A stretch of 64,000 nucleotides of DNA from Bacillota bacterium (GCA_023460085.1 JAEWRI010000037.1:36298-100297), one strand, 5' to 3'; positions 34,482-43,470 are shown, numbered from the stretch's first letter. The notes: a model not told the origin generated them from the letters alone. Translations and numbers: made by a program.

Positions 34482-35262
34482 ACTGAGCGGCATTTACAAA
34501 ACCTACGACGCAAACCTTCCGACGCGCACCGAGCTGTACCGCGGGCTGGATTTCTCTGTAGGGCAAGGCGAATTCGTCAGCATCGTGGGCAGCAACGGCT
34601 CCGGCAAAACCACGCTTTTAAATGTCATCGCGGGCACGGTGGAGCAGGACGCGGGCAGCATCCGGCTGCTTGGCCGGGACGTGAGCCGCATGAAGGAGTA
34701 TAAACGGGCGCGGCACATCGCGCGCGTCTTTCAGGACCCCAAAACCGGCACCTGCCCCATCATGACGGTGGCAGAAAATCTCGCGATGGCGGCGCGCAAG
34801 GGCAAGCCTTACGGCCTCACCCCCGCGTTGAAACGGCGGCACAGGAGTCAATACCGCGATGCGCTGCAAACGCTCGGCATGGGGCTGGAGGATAAGCTGG
34901 ACGTTCCCGCGGGTCAGCTCTCCGGCGGGCAGCGGCAGGCGCTGGCGCTGCTGATGGCAACGCAGTCGAATCCTGATCTGCTGCTTTTGGACGAACACAC
35001 GGCGGCGCTCGATCCGCGCACCTCGGTGCACATCATGGACTTGACGCAGCGTATCGTTACGGAACGGCATATCACCACGCTGATGGTGACGCACAACCTG
35101 AATTTTGCGCTGGGCTATGGCTCCCGCCTCGTGATGCTGCACGCGGGCAAGGTGCTGCTGGACGTCCGGGGCGAGGAAAAGCGGGCGCAGAGCGTCGAAG
35201 GATTAATCGAACAGTTCCGGTGCGCGCAGGGCGTGGTCAGCGACACCATGGTATTCGCATAA
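34474..35262 (+). CDS. ABC transporter ATP-binding protein, TrpZ-like
   Basis: A 262-residue ATPase: Walker A GSNGSGKTT, Q-loop VFQDPKTGTCP, signature LSGGQRQAL, Walker B LLLLDEH and switch H in MVTHNL. The Walker B ends DEH rather than DE-P, as in some amino acid importers. ATG 34474 has AAAGGAGGAGG and overlaps the permease end, so it is the third gene of the operon. It powers uptake by the TrpX-like/TrpY-like system. Confidence 0.94.
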   Translation: MLELSGIYKTYDANLPTRTELYRGLDFSVGQGEFVSIVGSNGSGKTTLLNVIAGTVEQDAGSIRLLGRDVSRMKEYKRARHIARVFQDPKTGTCPIMTVAENLAMAARKGKPYGLTPALKRRHRSQYRDALQTLGMGLEDKLDVPAGQLSGGQRQALALLMATQSNPDLLLLDEHTAALDPRTSVHIMDLTQRIVTERHITTLMVTHNLNFALGYGSRLVMLHAGKVLLDVRGEEKRAQSVEGLIEQFRCAQGVVSDTMVFA

Positions 35263-35281
35263 CGGGAGACTTAAGGAAACG

Positions 35282-35530
35282 ATGCATTACATCTACAAAA
35301 CGACCGGCACCTGCTCTTCGGAAATCAGCTTCGACGTGGACGGAGACGTGATTTCCAACATCCGATTCACGGGCGGCTGCGACGGCAACCTGAAAGCCAT
35401 CCCGCGTCTCGTGGAGGGCTGGACGGCAACGCAAATCGCCGAGAAGCTGAAGGGAATCACCTGCGACGATCGCCCTACCTCCTGCGGGGATCAACTGGCC
35501 GCCGCGGTGCTGAAGGCAACGAAGCGCTGA
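35282..35530 (+). CDS. TSCPD-domain protein (TIGR03905 type)
   Basis: An 82-residue protein consisting of one TSCPD domain: the cysteines in GTCSSEISF, GGCDGN, ITCDDRPTSCGDQ occur in the family order. The domain is also found at the C-terminus of vitamin-B12-dependent ribonucleotide reductases; free copies are of unknown function and probably bind a metal. It lies 19 bp after the ABC ATPase and ends at a strong terminator, so it is probably cotranscribed with the transporter. Confidence 0.88.
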   Translation: MHYIYKTTGTCSSEISFDVDGDVISNIRFTGGCDGNLKAIPRLVEGWTATQIAEKLKGITCDDRPTSCGDQLAAAVLKATKR

Positions 35531-35543
35531 GCCTGCATTCCAT

Positions 35544-35566
35544 CCGCCCGCAACGGGCGGTTTTTT
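35544..35566 (+). terminator. Terminator of the trpXYZ-like operon
   Basis: CCGCCCG (35544-35550), loop CAA, CGGGCGG (35554-35560), then six Ts. Confidence 0.92.
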
Positions 35567-35608
35567 ATTTGTCCACGCTGTGCTATATTGTCTTCATGGG
35601 AGGACATG

Positions 35609-36334
35609 ATGAAGGACTTCATTGAGATTGACAACCGCCGATACCGCTGCACATGGGTACAGAAGGAGATTCGCTTCAAAGGCAAAGCGTACGCCATCGC
35701 GCGGGAATTGCGCGGTGCCAGCGCACCCGAAGCGGCGGATGCCGGTTCGGCGCACCTTCTGCGAAACGGCGCGCGCGAAATCTTCTTCTCCTGCAAGGAT
35801 GCGGACGCGGCGCCCCTGCCGGACGTTTTTGACACGCCAGCCGGGCGTACCTTCCGCCATGTATACGACATGGACTGGCTCGAGAAGGATTTGACAGGCC
35901 TTGCCCCGCCAAAGACCGCGCTCTCGCTGGCGCTTCTGGAAAAACGGAACCGCGCGGCATTCCGCCGCATCTACAACGAATGCTTTTTCAGCATTCCCGC
36001 TTCGACGTACACGCGCACCGACATTCAAACCCTGCTGGTGCCGGACGCCAGCCGTGAAGCCGGGCTTGTGCTGGAGGCGGGGCAGCCCATCGGCACATAC
36101 GAGCTGTCCTTTGATGAAACGCCGGAAATTCAGGGGCTGGGCATCACCTCTGCAAAGCGCGAAATGGGATACGGAAGGCAGGCGCTTGGGCTTATAGCAG
36201 ACGCGCTGCGACGGCGAGGCTTCTCCCGCGCGGGGCTGCTCGTCTGCACCGCCAATAAAACCGCTTACGGACTTTATCTGAAAGAAGGCTTTGAAAAGCA
36301 GCGCACGCAGTCGCGCTGGTACTTGATGGACTGA
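35609..36334 (+). CDS. GNAT acetyltransferase with N-terminal extension
   Basis: A 241-residue protein. The C-terminal ~110 residues form a GNAT domain: ITSAKREMGYGRQALGLI (the acetyl-CoA loop GYGRQA) and NKTAYGLYLKEGFEKQ. The N-terminal ~115 residues form an unrecognised alpha/beta domain (GAREIFFSCKDADAAPL). GGAGG places the start at ATG 35609 (35606 is an equal alternative). Monocistronic or linked to the following DUF998 gene. Substrate unknown. Confidence 0.8.
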   Translation: MKDFIEIDNRRYRCTWVQKEIRFKGKAYAIARELRGASAPEAADAGSAHLLRNGAREIFFSCKDADAAPLPDVFDTPAGRTFRHVYDMDWLEKDLTGLAPPKTALSLALLEKRNRAAFRRIYNECFFSIPASTYTRTDIQTLLVPDASREAGLVLEAGQPIGTYELSFDETPEIQGLGITSAKREMGYGRQALGLIADALRRRGFSRAGLLVCTANKTAYGLYLKEGFEKQRTQSRWYLMD

Positions 36335-36417
36335 GCGCTGAAACTTCATAAATCCGTGATGAATATTCCTTTCGGCTCTGCTACAATATGCGCAAAAACA
36401 GGGGGGGGCAACGGGGT

Positions 36418-37062
36418 ATGGGAAAATGGAACATATGGCGGTGGCTGGGCCTCGCGGGCGCGCTGAGCGCACTCGTCTATGCGGCGCATGTAGTGCTGGG
36501 CGGAATGTTGTGGAATGGGTACAGCCACGTGACGCAGACCATCAGCGAACTGACGGCGGACGGAGCGCCTGATGCCGCGCTGCTGCGCGTGTTTACCACG
36601 GTATACGGCGTGCTGGCTATCGTGTTTGCCGCTTGGCTGATATTCGCACTGCGCGGACAGCGGGCGAGACGGACTGCCGTCGTCGGCGCGGTGCTGCTGC
36701 TCGTGATGGAATTCTCCTCGCTGGTGGGCTACGCGCTGTTTCCGCTGCGCGGCGGCACGGAGATGGACCCGGCGAACATGGGGCATCTCGTCGTCACGGG
36801 AATCGTGGTGCTGTGCACCATCAGTTCGGTGCTGCTCGTAGGGTTGGGGCTGGCGCGCACTCCGGGTCTTAAGGCGTTGGGCGTATTCTCCCTCGTCTGC
36901 GCGGCGCTCATCGTGGTATCGGGCGGTATGACGCCCGTTGCACTCGCAAACAGCCTGCCTGTAGGCGGACTCATCGAACGCGTTAATATCTTTACGCTGC
37001 AGTCATGGATATTCGTGCTGTCGGCGGTGCTGACGTTCAGGCGGCAGCACGCGGCGGCTTAG
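36418..37062 (+). CDS. DUF998-family membrane protein
   Basis: A 214-residue integral membrane protein with about six helices. HVTQTISELTADGAPDAALLR after the first helix and the LVGYALFPLRGG loop fit the DUF998 family, which has no assigned function. The start ATG 36418 follows GGGGT; a run of eight Gs at 36402-36409 lies just upstream. It is 8 bp from folC and probably cotranscribed, with no evident shared role. Confidence 0.8.
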   Translation: MGKWNIWRWLGLAGALSALVYAAHVVLGGMLWNGYSHVTQTISELTADGAPDAALLRVFTTVYGVLAIVFAAWLIFALRGQRARRTAVVGAVLLLVMEFSSLVGYALFPLRGGTEMDPANMGHLVVTGIVVLCTISSVLLVGLGLARTPGLKALGVFSLVCAALIVVSGGMTPVALANSLPVGGLIERVNIFTLQSWIFVLSAVLTFRRQHAAA

Positions 37063-37070
37063 GAAAAGGA

Positions 37071-38357
37071 ATGAATTACGAAGAGGCAGCCGAAAGGCTG
37101 CGGCAAAGCGCGAAGCTGGGATGGAAGCCGGGGCTGGAGAGCGTCCGGCGGCTTTGCGCCCGTCTTGACAACCCGCAGGACGCCGTACCCGCCGTACACG
37201 TCGCGGGCACAAACGGCAAGGGTAGCATCTGCGCCATGACGGCTTCCGTGCTGCGCGAAGCGGGGTACAAGACCGGGCTGTATACCTCGCCCTGCCTCGC
37301 GGACTGGCGCGACAGCTTTGACATCGGCGGGGAGAAAATCTGCCGTGAAGAGTTCGCGCAGGTGCTGACCGCGGTCTGCGCAGAAGCGGACGCCATGGCG
37401 GCGGAGGGCCTCTTCCCCACGGAGTTCGAACTACTGACGGCTTCCGCGTTCCAGTGGTTCCGGCAGCGCGGCTGCGACATCGCGGTCATCGAAACGGGCA
37501 TGGGCGGCAAGCTGGACGCGACCAATGTCATCGCGCACCCGCTGGTCAGCGTCATCGCGCCCATCTCGTACGACCACATGGCGTACCTCGGCAACACGCT
37601 GACGGAGATTGCGCGCGAGAAGTGCGGGATCATCAAGCCGGCCGGCGTCACGGTCATGAGCATCGAACAGGGCTGGGAAGCCAGGCAGGCCGTTCGAGAG
37701 GCTGCGGAGAAAAACGGCAACGCGCTGATCGTCGCGGACACCGGCCAGCTCACCCGGCGGGAAACAACGCTTTCTGGCACGGACATGGTTTACCGGGGCA
37801 TCGGGATTCATGTGCGCATGGGCGGCTGGCATCAGTATGCCAACGCGATGGCCGCGGTCGACGCGCTGCTGGCCTTGCGGGAGTGCGGCTTTGCCATTAC
37901 GGACGAAGCCATATCGCGGGGAATCGGCGCGGCATATCTGCCTGCGCGGCAGGAGGTACTGCGCGAAACCCCCTTTGTGATGCTGGACGGCGCGCACAAC
38001 GTGCAGGGGCTGGACTCGCTGCGCATGACGCTGCGGGACGTCTGGCAGCGCGGGCCGGTCGTCATCATGGGCATGCTGGCGGACAAGCAGTACGAGCAGT
38101 CCGTCAAAATCATCACGTCGGCCTGCCAGCGCTTCATCGCGGTGCGCCCGGAGAACCCGCGCGCGCTGGATCCGCAGGTTCTGGCGCAGGCGGCGCGGCG
38201 CAGCGGGGTGGATGCCACGGCGTATGAAAGCATGGACGACGCGGTACGGGACGCGGCGGCTTTCGCGGGAACCTGCGGCGCCATCGTTATCTGCGGCTCC
38301 CTGTATCTTGCCGAAGCGGCGCGGTGCGCGGTGAATCGGCATATTCCAGTTGCGTAG
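37071..38357 (+). CDS. folC: Folylpolyglutamate synthase / dihydrofolate synthase
   Basis: A 428-residue Mur-ligase-family enzyme. The P-loop GTNGKGS (46-52), the folate-family signature ETGMGGKLDATN, and the C-terminal domain with DGAHNVQGL and GMLADKQYE are all present. It adds glutamate to folates, and in bifunctional forms makes dihydrofolate from dihydropteroate. AGGAAAAGGA precedes ATG 37071. The next gene is the folate transporter folT under a THF riboswitch, so this is a folate locus. Confidence 0.94.
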   Translation: MNYEEAAERLRQSAKLGWKPGLESVRRLCARLDNPQDAVPAVHVAGTNGKGSICAMTASVLREAGYKTGLYTSPCLADWRDSFDIGGEKICREEFAQVLTAVCAEADAMAAEGLFPTEFELLTASAFQWFRQRGCDIAVIETGMGGKLDATNVIAHPLVSVIAPISYDHMAYLGNTLTEIAREKCGIIKPAGVTVMSIEQGWEARQAVREAAEKNGNALIVADTGQLTRRETTLSGTDMVYRGIGIHVRMGGWHQYANAMAAVDALLALRECGFAITDEAISRGIGAAYLPARQEVLRETPFVMLDGAHNVQGLDSLRMTLRDVWQRGPVVIMGMLADKQYEQSVKIITSACQRFIAVRPENPRALDPQVLAQAARRSGVDATAYESMDDAVRDAAAFAGTCGAIVICGSLYLAEAARCAVNRHIPVA

Positions 38358-38388
38358 CCAACCGCCTTATGATATATTGAGCGAAGAT

Positions 38389-38485
38389 GCACAGAGTAGA
38401 TATTGCGCGTTAAGTGTTAAAGGATGGGAAGTTGCCTTTAAACGAAAGACTTTACGTCTGCGGTGCAGTATCGCGTCCGCTGTGG
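38389..38485 (+). promoter_or_regulatory. Tetrahydrofolate (THF) riboswitch
   Basis: The class-I THF aptamer core is readable: P1 CACAG (38390-38394) with CTGTG (38480-38484), AGAGTAGA, GCGCGTTAAGTG, AGGATGGGAAGTTGCCT, ACGAAA and GTCTGCGGTGCAGTATC. It lies upstream of folT, a known target of this riboswitch in Clostridia. Ligand binding would lead to sequestration of the folT ribosome site by the hairpin at 38513-38555. Confidence 0.93.
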
Positions 38486-38512
38486 TAGCGAATAAGGATG
38501 TATTTTGAGTTG

Positions 38513-38555
38513 CCTCCTTTTTTTGCAGCAGGGCTGTGAGTCTGAAAAAAGGAGG
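38513..38555 (+). promoter_or_regulatory. Shine-Dalgarno-sequestering hairpin of the THF riboswitch
   Basis: CCTCC followed by six or seven Ts (38513-38524) can pair perfectly over 11 bp with AAAAAAGGAGG (38545-38555), which is the folT ribosome site. This indicates translational control; no T-run terminator is present. Confidence 0.85.
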
Positions 38556-38562
38556 TATTTTA

Positions 38563-39078
38563 ATGTCCAAAACCAAGAAACTGGTTGTCTCGGGGATACT
38601 CGTCGCGCTGAGCATCGTGCTGACACGGCTGTTCGTCGTCAACATCGAGCAGACCATCCGCATTTCTTTCGGCTTCGTGCCCATCATGCTGGCCGGAATG
38701 CTGCTGGGCCCGATATGGGGCCTGGCCGTCGGCGGGCTCGCCGATCTGCTGGGCTGTCTGCTGTTTGGCGTCACCCCCTTCCTGCCCATCACGCTGACGA
38801 GCGCACTGGTCGGGCTGCTGGCGTGGCTGCTCTACCGCCTCACCGCGGGGCGCAAAGAATGGCTGCGCGTGCTCATTTCGGTGAGCGTTACGCAGATTAT
38901 ATGCTCCATGTTCCTTCAGACGCTCTGGCTCTCGCTGCTGATGCCGGGTGCCACCTTTGCGGGGCTGTTCTTCTGGCGGGCGGTGGTGGCGCTCGCAACC
39001 ATTCCGGTATTCACCATACTGCTGTATGCCGTACTGAAAAGCCTGCGAGACGCAAAGCTTGCGGGAACAGACGCATAA
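38563..39078 (+). CDS. folT: ECF transporter S component, folate-specific (FolT)
   Basis: A 171-residue membrane protein with six helices, opening MSKTKKLVVSGILVALSIVL, with the inter-helix segment RISFGFVPIMLAGMLLGP and WGLAVGGLADLLGCLLFG, typical of FolT S-components. It binds folate and works with shared EcfAA'T subunits encoded elsewhere. The THF riboswitch upstream and folC next to it confirm the assignment. ATG 38563 follows the sequestered AGGAGG. Confidence 0.94.
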   Translation: MSKTKKLVVSGILVALSIVLTRLFVVNIEQTIRISFGFVPIMLAGMLLGPIWGLAVGGLADLLGCLLFGVTPFLPITLTSALVGLLAWLLYRLTAGRKEWLRVLISVSVTQIICSMFLQTLWLSLLMPGATFAGLFFWRAVVALATIPVFTILLYAVLKSLRDAKLAGTDA

Positions 39079-39086
39079 ACAAGAAA

Positions 39087-39110
39087 GCCCGGCGGCTTTT
39101 GCCGCCGGGC
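39087..39110. terminator. Bidirectional terminator between folT and the DUF2508 gene
   Basis: GCCCGGCGGC (39087-39096), loop TTTT, GCCGCCGGGC (39101-39110). On the reverse strand it is followed by TTTCTTGTTT; on the forward strand the tail is weak. Confidence 0.8.
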
Positions 39111-39131
39111 ATCTGCCCAGCTCGAAGAGGA

Positions 39132-39329
39132 TTATTCCTCCTCTTCGCCGTAGCACTCCCGCGCTTTCTTCAGCATGTATACGTACTTCTTTTTTGCGGC
39201 CTCCATGTCGTAGATCGCAAAATCGATGAGGTCAGGGTCTGCAACGTTGTCAAAATAGTTCTCGGCTGCCTGCCAGTCGGAATATGCGCGGCGCACGTCG
39301 CTGGCGTAACCGTCGTTAATGGATGCCAT
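39132..39329 (-). CDS. Small DUF2508-like (YaaL-type) protein
   Basis: A 65-residue acidic helical protein. The central FDNVADPDLIDFAIYDMEAAKKKYVYMLKKA stretch (in two halves) fits DUF2508, a short sporulating-Firmicutes family related to B. subtilis YaaL that often lies near recR. Function unknown. GGGAGGT precedes ATG 39329 and a terminator follows. It is not next to recR here. Confidence 0.75.
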   Translation of the reverse strand: MASINDGYASDVRRAYSDWQAAENYFDNVADPDLIDFAIYDMEAAKKKYVYMLKKARECYGEEEE

Positions 39330-39523
39330 GGCTTTACCTCCCGTAATTGGTGATAAGAAGTATTGCCACCAACCCCGGTTTATATACCTGTAACGCCATG
39401 GACACTAACACTGAACAGACGCTATTTTTTCGTTAAATAACCGGGTTCGGGCTGTTATTTTTTAAAGAGTATGATAAACTCAATTCGTACTGCGAACCAT
39501 CCATCGATAAAGGAGCGACGCCT

Positions 39524-40975
39524 ATGTCAACAGGACAAGACTTATGGAACCCCAGCGTATGGTCTATGATGATAGAACTGACCATCGTGCTGGTAGGCAT
39601 GCTGACCGCCAACATGCTGCGCAGGCTGATAAAGCCGCTTCGCCAATCGCTGATTCCCAGCGCCGTTCTGGGCGGATTCCTGATACTGCTCGCGAATTTT
39701 GTGTATGAGAAGCTTGCGGGAGAATCGCTGTTCACCAAGGTAACCATGGAAACGCTGACTTACCACGGTCTGGGGCTGGGCTTCGTCGCGGTTGCGCTGC
39801 GCCAGACGGACAGGCAGAAAAACCCGAAATCCAACACGGACGTTTTTAACGCAGGCGTCACCACCGTATCTTCTTACCTGCTTCAGGGGCTTCTGGGCCT
39901 GGCCATTACGATGGGGCTCTTTTACGCGCTCGGCAACTGGCCCGACTCCGGGCTGCTGCTTCCCATGGGCTATGGACAAGGACCGGGGCAGGCGTATGTA
40001 TGGGGCCACACTTACGAAACGGCCACCGCGTATGCCCCGTTTCAATTTGGGTCCAGCTTCGGCCTCACCATCGCGGCGATGGGTTTTGTTTCCGCGAGCA
40101 TCGGCGGCGTCATCTACCTGAACCGTCTGAAGAAGAAAGGGATCGTCGATCAGCGGATCATCAACGCGGAGGAGATGGAGAACCTTTCGGCCGAATCCAT
40201 CACGGAGAAGGGCGAGATTCCGCTGTCCGAATCGCTGGATAAGATGACCGTACAGATAGGGCTTGTGGTATTCACCTATATGGCGGCCTACCTCGCAATG
40301 TACCTCATCTCGCTGGGGCTGGACAGCCTGAGCGCACTGCTCGATATGAAGTTCTTTTCCGCCACCGTCAAGCCGCTCATCTGGGGCTTCAACTTCTTAT
40401 TCGGCACGGTGATGGCGATACTGCTGAAAGCAGTTCTGAGGCGCCTTACCAAGCGCGGCGTCGTCCACCGCCAGTACCTCAATAACTTCATGCTTTCACG
40501 CATCGGCGGCGTCATGTTCGACATCATGGTGGTCGCCAGCATCGCGGCGATAAACCTGACGGCGTTCTCGCACCGCGAGTTCATCATCCCGCTCGTTCTG
40601 CTATGCGTCGTGGGCGCGGTGGCTACCTACTTTCAGGTACAGTTTATCTGCAAAAAGCTGTACCCCGATTATCCCCACGAAGCATTTCTTTCGCTGTATG
40701 GCATGCTGACCGGCACCGCAAGCACCGGCGTCATCCTTATGCGCGAGATCGACCCCTTGTTCAAAACGCCCGCCGCCAGCAATCTTGTGTATCAGCAGCT
40801 CTGGGCCATCGTGTTCGGTTTCCCCATGCTGCTCTTGCTGGGCTTCGCGCCTACCGGGCTCCTTGGCAACATGACCAACTCGTGGATCACGCTGGGCGCG
40901 CTGGCGCTGCTGTTTGTCATCATGAACCTCATCCTTTTCCGCCATCAGATATTCGGTAAAAAGGCGAAAGCCTGA
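39524..40975 (+). CDS. GltS-type sodium/glutamate symporter family protein
   Basis: A 483-residue transporter with about 10-12 helices and the two inverted halves of the GltS (COG0786) family; MGYGQGPGQAYVWG is the re-entrant glycine-rich loop of the first half, and GMLTGTASTGVILMREID that of the second. It would import glutamate with Na+, though more distant members have unproven substrates. AAGGAG precedes ATG 39524. Monocistronic, with its own terminator. Confidence 0.85.
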   Translation: MSTGQDLWNPSVWSMMIELTIVLVGMLTANMLRRLIKPLRQSLIPSAVLGGFLILLANFVYEKLAGESLFTKVTMETLTYHGLGLGFVAVALRQTDRQKNPKSNTDVFNAGVTTVSSYLLQGLLGLAITMGLFYALGNWPDSGLLLPMGYGQGPGQAYVWGHTYETATAYAPFQFGSSFGLTIAAMGFVSASIGGVIYLNRLKKKGIVDQRIINAEEMENLSAESITEKGEIPLSESLDKMTVQIGLVVFTYMAAYLAMYLISLGLDSLSALLDMKFFSATVKPLIWGFNFLFGTVMAILLKAVLRRLTKRGVVHRQYLNNFMLSRIGGVMFDIMVVASIAAINLTAFSHREFIIPLVLLCVVGAVATYFQVQFICKKLYPDYPHEAFLSLYGMLTGTASTGVILMREIDPLFKTPAASNLVYQQLWAIVFGFPMLLLLGFAPTGLLGNMTNSWITLGALALLFVIMNLILFRHQIFGKKAKA

Positions 40976-40992
40976 ACCACCCCGGGCTTTGG

Positions 40993-41023
40993 GCGGCTTC
41001 CGGCATTGCCGGGGGCCGCTTTT
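40993..41023 (+). terminator. Intrinsic terminator after the GltS gene
   Basis: GCGGC-TT-CCGGC (40993-41004) pairs with GCCGG-GG-GCCGC (41008-41019) around ATT, with TTTT next. Confidence 0.82.
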
Positions 41024-41031
41024 ATCTTGTG

Positions 41032-41061
41032 TTGCGGTGATCCTCCCGGGTATGGTATGAT
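41032..41061 (+). promoter_or_regulatory. Promoter of the GT-C gene, predicted leaderless transcript
   Basis: TTGCGG (41032-41037), 18-bp spacer, TATGAT (41056-41061). The -10 box ends 6 nt before ATG 41068, so the start site would fall on or next to the initiation codon. No ribosome site is visible. Confidence 0.5.
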
Positions 41062-41067
41062 CGTGGC

Positions 41068-42297
41068 ATGGATACGCTTCAGATCGTATTTATGGTCTTC
41101 TCCTACGCGGTATTTGCGCTGGCCGCGTTCTTCATCGTCCGCCGCGCGATAAAGCCGCTGCCGGTACCCTTTCCGCGATCATCCTCCAGAAACACATGCC
41201 TTACGATATTTGCCATCGCCGTGCTGTCAAGGGTGGTGCTGCTGCTGATCAACTGGGGTGCGAAAGCATTGCTGGGCAACCCCGGCACGCTGCTGGATAC
41301 CTGGTTTCGGTGGGACGCCGACAATTTTACGGGAATCGCCACACAGGGCTACTGGAGCGCCGAACTGGGCTGGAAACGAATCGTGTTCCTGCCGCTCTAC
41401 CCGATGGCGGTTCGCCTCATGACGCTGGGCTTCATCGATGTCAAGCTTGCCGCGATGATCGTATCGTCGCTGTCGCTGGGCGGCGCGTGCGTAACCCTCT
41501 ATAAGCTGGTGCTGCTGGACGCGGACGAAGCCGCCGCGCGCCGCGCGGTCAAATTTCTGCTGCTCTTCCCCGTCACGGTGTTTCTGGGAGCGCCCTTCAC
41601 CGAGTCGATGTTCCTCCTGCTGTCGTTCGCGTGCCTGTATCATATGCGAAAGCGGCAGTTCCTTCCCGCCTGTATTTTCGGGCTGCTCGCCGCATTGACG
41701 CGCAATGTGGGCGTGCTGCTTGCGCTGCCGGTCTTTGTGGAGATGCTCCGCGCGGACGGGTTCTTGCCGGGCGGCGGCGTCAAGCGCCTCTGGAAGCGCT
41801 TCGCGGGGCACGTTGCGATGCTGCTGCTGATTCCGCTGGGCACGGCGGGATACCTGCTGATGAATTACCTGCTGACCGGCGACGCGTTCATGTTCCTTCA
41901 GATGGAGAAGCTTTGGAGCCAAAGCTTCGGCAGCTACGGCAATTCGTTGGGCGTCACATGGGGACAAATCGTCTCTGAAAGCAATATCCTGCGGGACAAG
42001 CTGACGCTGTGGGGCAGCCAGTTCGCCGTCATGGTCATCGCGGGCGCGACGCTGCCGGTGCTGTGCCGCAAGATGCGCGCGTCATACGGTCTCTATGCGC
42101 TGGCCTACTTCTTTGTCATTTTCGCGCCCACGTGGCTCCTGTCGGGCTTCCGCTATACCATGGGGCTCGCGGTGCTGTACCCCGCGCTTGCGCTGCTCAC
42201 ACGCCGCCGCTGGGCGGATATCGCGCTGACCGCGGTCTTCGCGGCGCTGATGCCCGTATACACCTACTGTTTCTCGGTGGGCTGGCTGATATTCTGA
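41068..42297 (+). CDS. GT-C mannosyltransferase-like membrane protein (PIG-V/COG5542 type)
   Basis: A 409-residue protein with about ten membrane helices. The first outside loop has WFRWDADNFTGIATQGY, the acidic motif shared by PIG-V-like GT-C enzymes, followed by FLPLYPMAVRL. Such enzymes use polyprenyl-phosphate sugars on the outer face; the GT2 enzyme at 15834 could be a donor source elsewhere in the genome. The acceptor is unknown. The transcript may be leaderless. Confidence 0.82.
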   Translation: MDTLQIVFMVFSYAVFALAAFFIVRRAIKPLPVPFPRSSSRNTCLTIFAIAVLSRVVLLLINWGAKALLGNPGTLLDTWFRWDADNFTGIATQGYWSAELGWKRIVFLPLYPMAVRLMTLGFIDVKLAAMIVSSLSLGGACVTLYKLVLLDADEAAARRAVKFLLLFPVTVFLGAPFTESMFLLLSFACLYHMRKRQFLPACIFGLLAALTRNVGVLLALPVFVEMLRADGFLPGGGVKRLWKRFAGHVAMLLLIPLGTAGYLLMNYLLTGDAFMFLQMEKLWSQSFGSYGNSLGVTWGQIVSESNILRDKLTLWGSQFAVMVIAGATLPVLCRKMRASYGLYALAYFFVIFAPTWLLSGFRYTMGLAVLYPALALLTRRRWADIALTAVFAALMPVYTYCFSVGWLIF

Positions 42298-42345
42298 TGC
42301 CCAAACGGGCAACCTGCGAAACGACCCCTGAAGGAGAATTTCGCC

Positions 42346-42909
42346 ATGAAATGCCTTCGCCTCGCGGTTTTACTCGTGGTTGCCGCATGCCTGTGCGGAT
42401 GCTCCCATACCGGCATCGACACCGACCTGAAGCATTATCTGAACAGCGGTCACAAGATCGACGAAGCTGCCGCGGACTTTCTGCCTGCGCTGGAGAGCCT
42501 GTCCGAATACGAGAGCCTCTTCTACCAGCATTACAGCGTTACGGGCTTTTTCTGCACGGATTCCCTGCTGCTCGAGGTCGGGTATGACGAGCTAACCTAC
42601 GCCGCAGAAAAGGAAACCCTGTCGTCCTATTGCTATCTGGACCATGCCGTGCCGGACGAGGACGGCGATGGGTACCTCCTCCCTGAATACGCTTTTACGC
42701 TGGGCCGCTATTATTTTCGGGTGGTTGAAACGGATGGCAATGAGCAGGATGTATATCCCCACTATTTCGGTATGATCGGCACATCCGATGAAAGCCGCAG
42801 CATTGCCTGGCTGTATTTCTACGATCAGGATTTGGACATTATCAGCGAGGACCCGGAGGGCTCCGTGGCCGATTTTGTGACGCGCAATTTTCCGTACGAC
42901 TGGCAATAA
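42346..42909 (+). CDS. Putative lipoprotein, unknown function
   Basis: A 187-residue exported lipoprotein, signal MKCLRLAVLLVVAACLCGC with lipobox LCGC. The mature part is acidic with regular aromatic strands (YFRVVETDGNEQDVYPHYFG). AAGGAGAA precedes ATG 42346. It follows the GT-C gene closely (49 bp) and may be cotranscribed. I do not recognise the family. Confidence 0.78.
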   Translation: MKCLRLAVLLVVAACLCGCSHTGIDTDLKHYLNSGHKIDEAAADFLPALESLSEYESLFYQHYSVTGFFCTDSLLLEVGYDELTYAAEKETLSSYCYLDHAVPDEDGDGYLLPEYAFTLGRYYFRVVETDGNEQDVYPHYFGMIGTSDESRSIAWLYFYDQDLDIISEDPEGSVADFVTRNFPYDWQ

Positions 42910-42945
42910 GCGGGCCTTGCCCCGCTACAAAATAAGGAGGAAGCC

Positions 42946-43386
42946 ATGGATAACAAACAAAAAGCGCTGGAGCTCTTCAGCAAGCAGTTCAACTGTGCGC
43001 AGAGCGTATTCGGGGCGCTCGCGGAGGATGTGGGTATAGACAGGGAAACTGCGCTGAAAACCGCCGCGTGCTTCGGCGGCGGCATGCGCTGCGGCGAGGC
43101 CTGCGGCGCGGTGACGGGCGCGCTGATGGCGCTGGGCGTACGTTTCGGCTCCGCGCTTGAGAACGACGCGGAAGGCAAAGCCGCGGCAGGCAAGCGCACC
43201 ATCGCGTTTCTCACCGCTTTTAAAGCGCGCCACAATACGGCGCTGTGCCGTGAGCTGCTGGGATACAATCCGGGCATCCCCGAGGAAGCCGCGCAAATCC
43301 GGGAACAGGGCCTCTTTGATAAGGTTTGCACCGGCCTGATTACAGACGCGGTGGAAATAGCGGAAGAGATTATCAAACAGGGCTGA
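42946..43386 (+). CDS. C_GCAxxG_C_C family redox-type protein
   Basis: A 146-residue protein with the family's cysteines: Cys17 in FNCAQSV, Cys42, Cys49 and Cys53 in ACFGGGMRCGEACGAVTGA, then later single cysteines (LCREL, KVCTGL). The family is widespread in anaerobes and is thought to be redox-active or metal-binding, without a proven activity. AAGGAGG precedes the start. It is 36 bp from the upstream lipoprotein. Confidence 0.9.
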   Translation: MDNKQKALELFSKQFNCAQSVFGALAEDVGIDRETALKTAACFGGGMRCGEACGAVTGALMALGVRFGSALENDAEGKAAAGKRTIAFLTAFKARHNTALCRELLGYNPGIPEEAAQIREQGLFDKVCTGLITDAVEIAEEIIKQG

Positions 43387-43470
43387 AGCCGCGCTCCGTA
43401 AGTTTGAATACGCGCATCCTCTCACATACAAGCCCGCGGAAGCGAATATACTAATGCGGGAGGATGCGCC

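Noticed and set aside
36402..36409. Phase-variable G-tract before the DUF998 gene
   Set aside because: Eight Gs lie upstream of the chosen start and outside the likely promoter spacer; one sequence cannot show variation.
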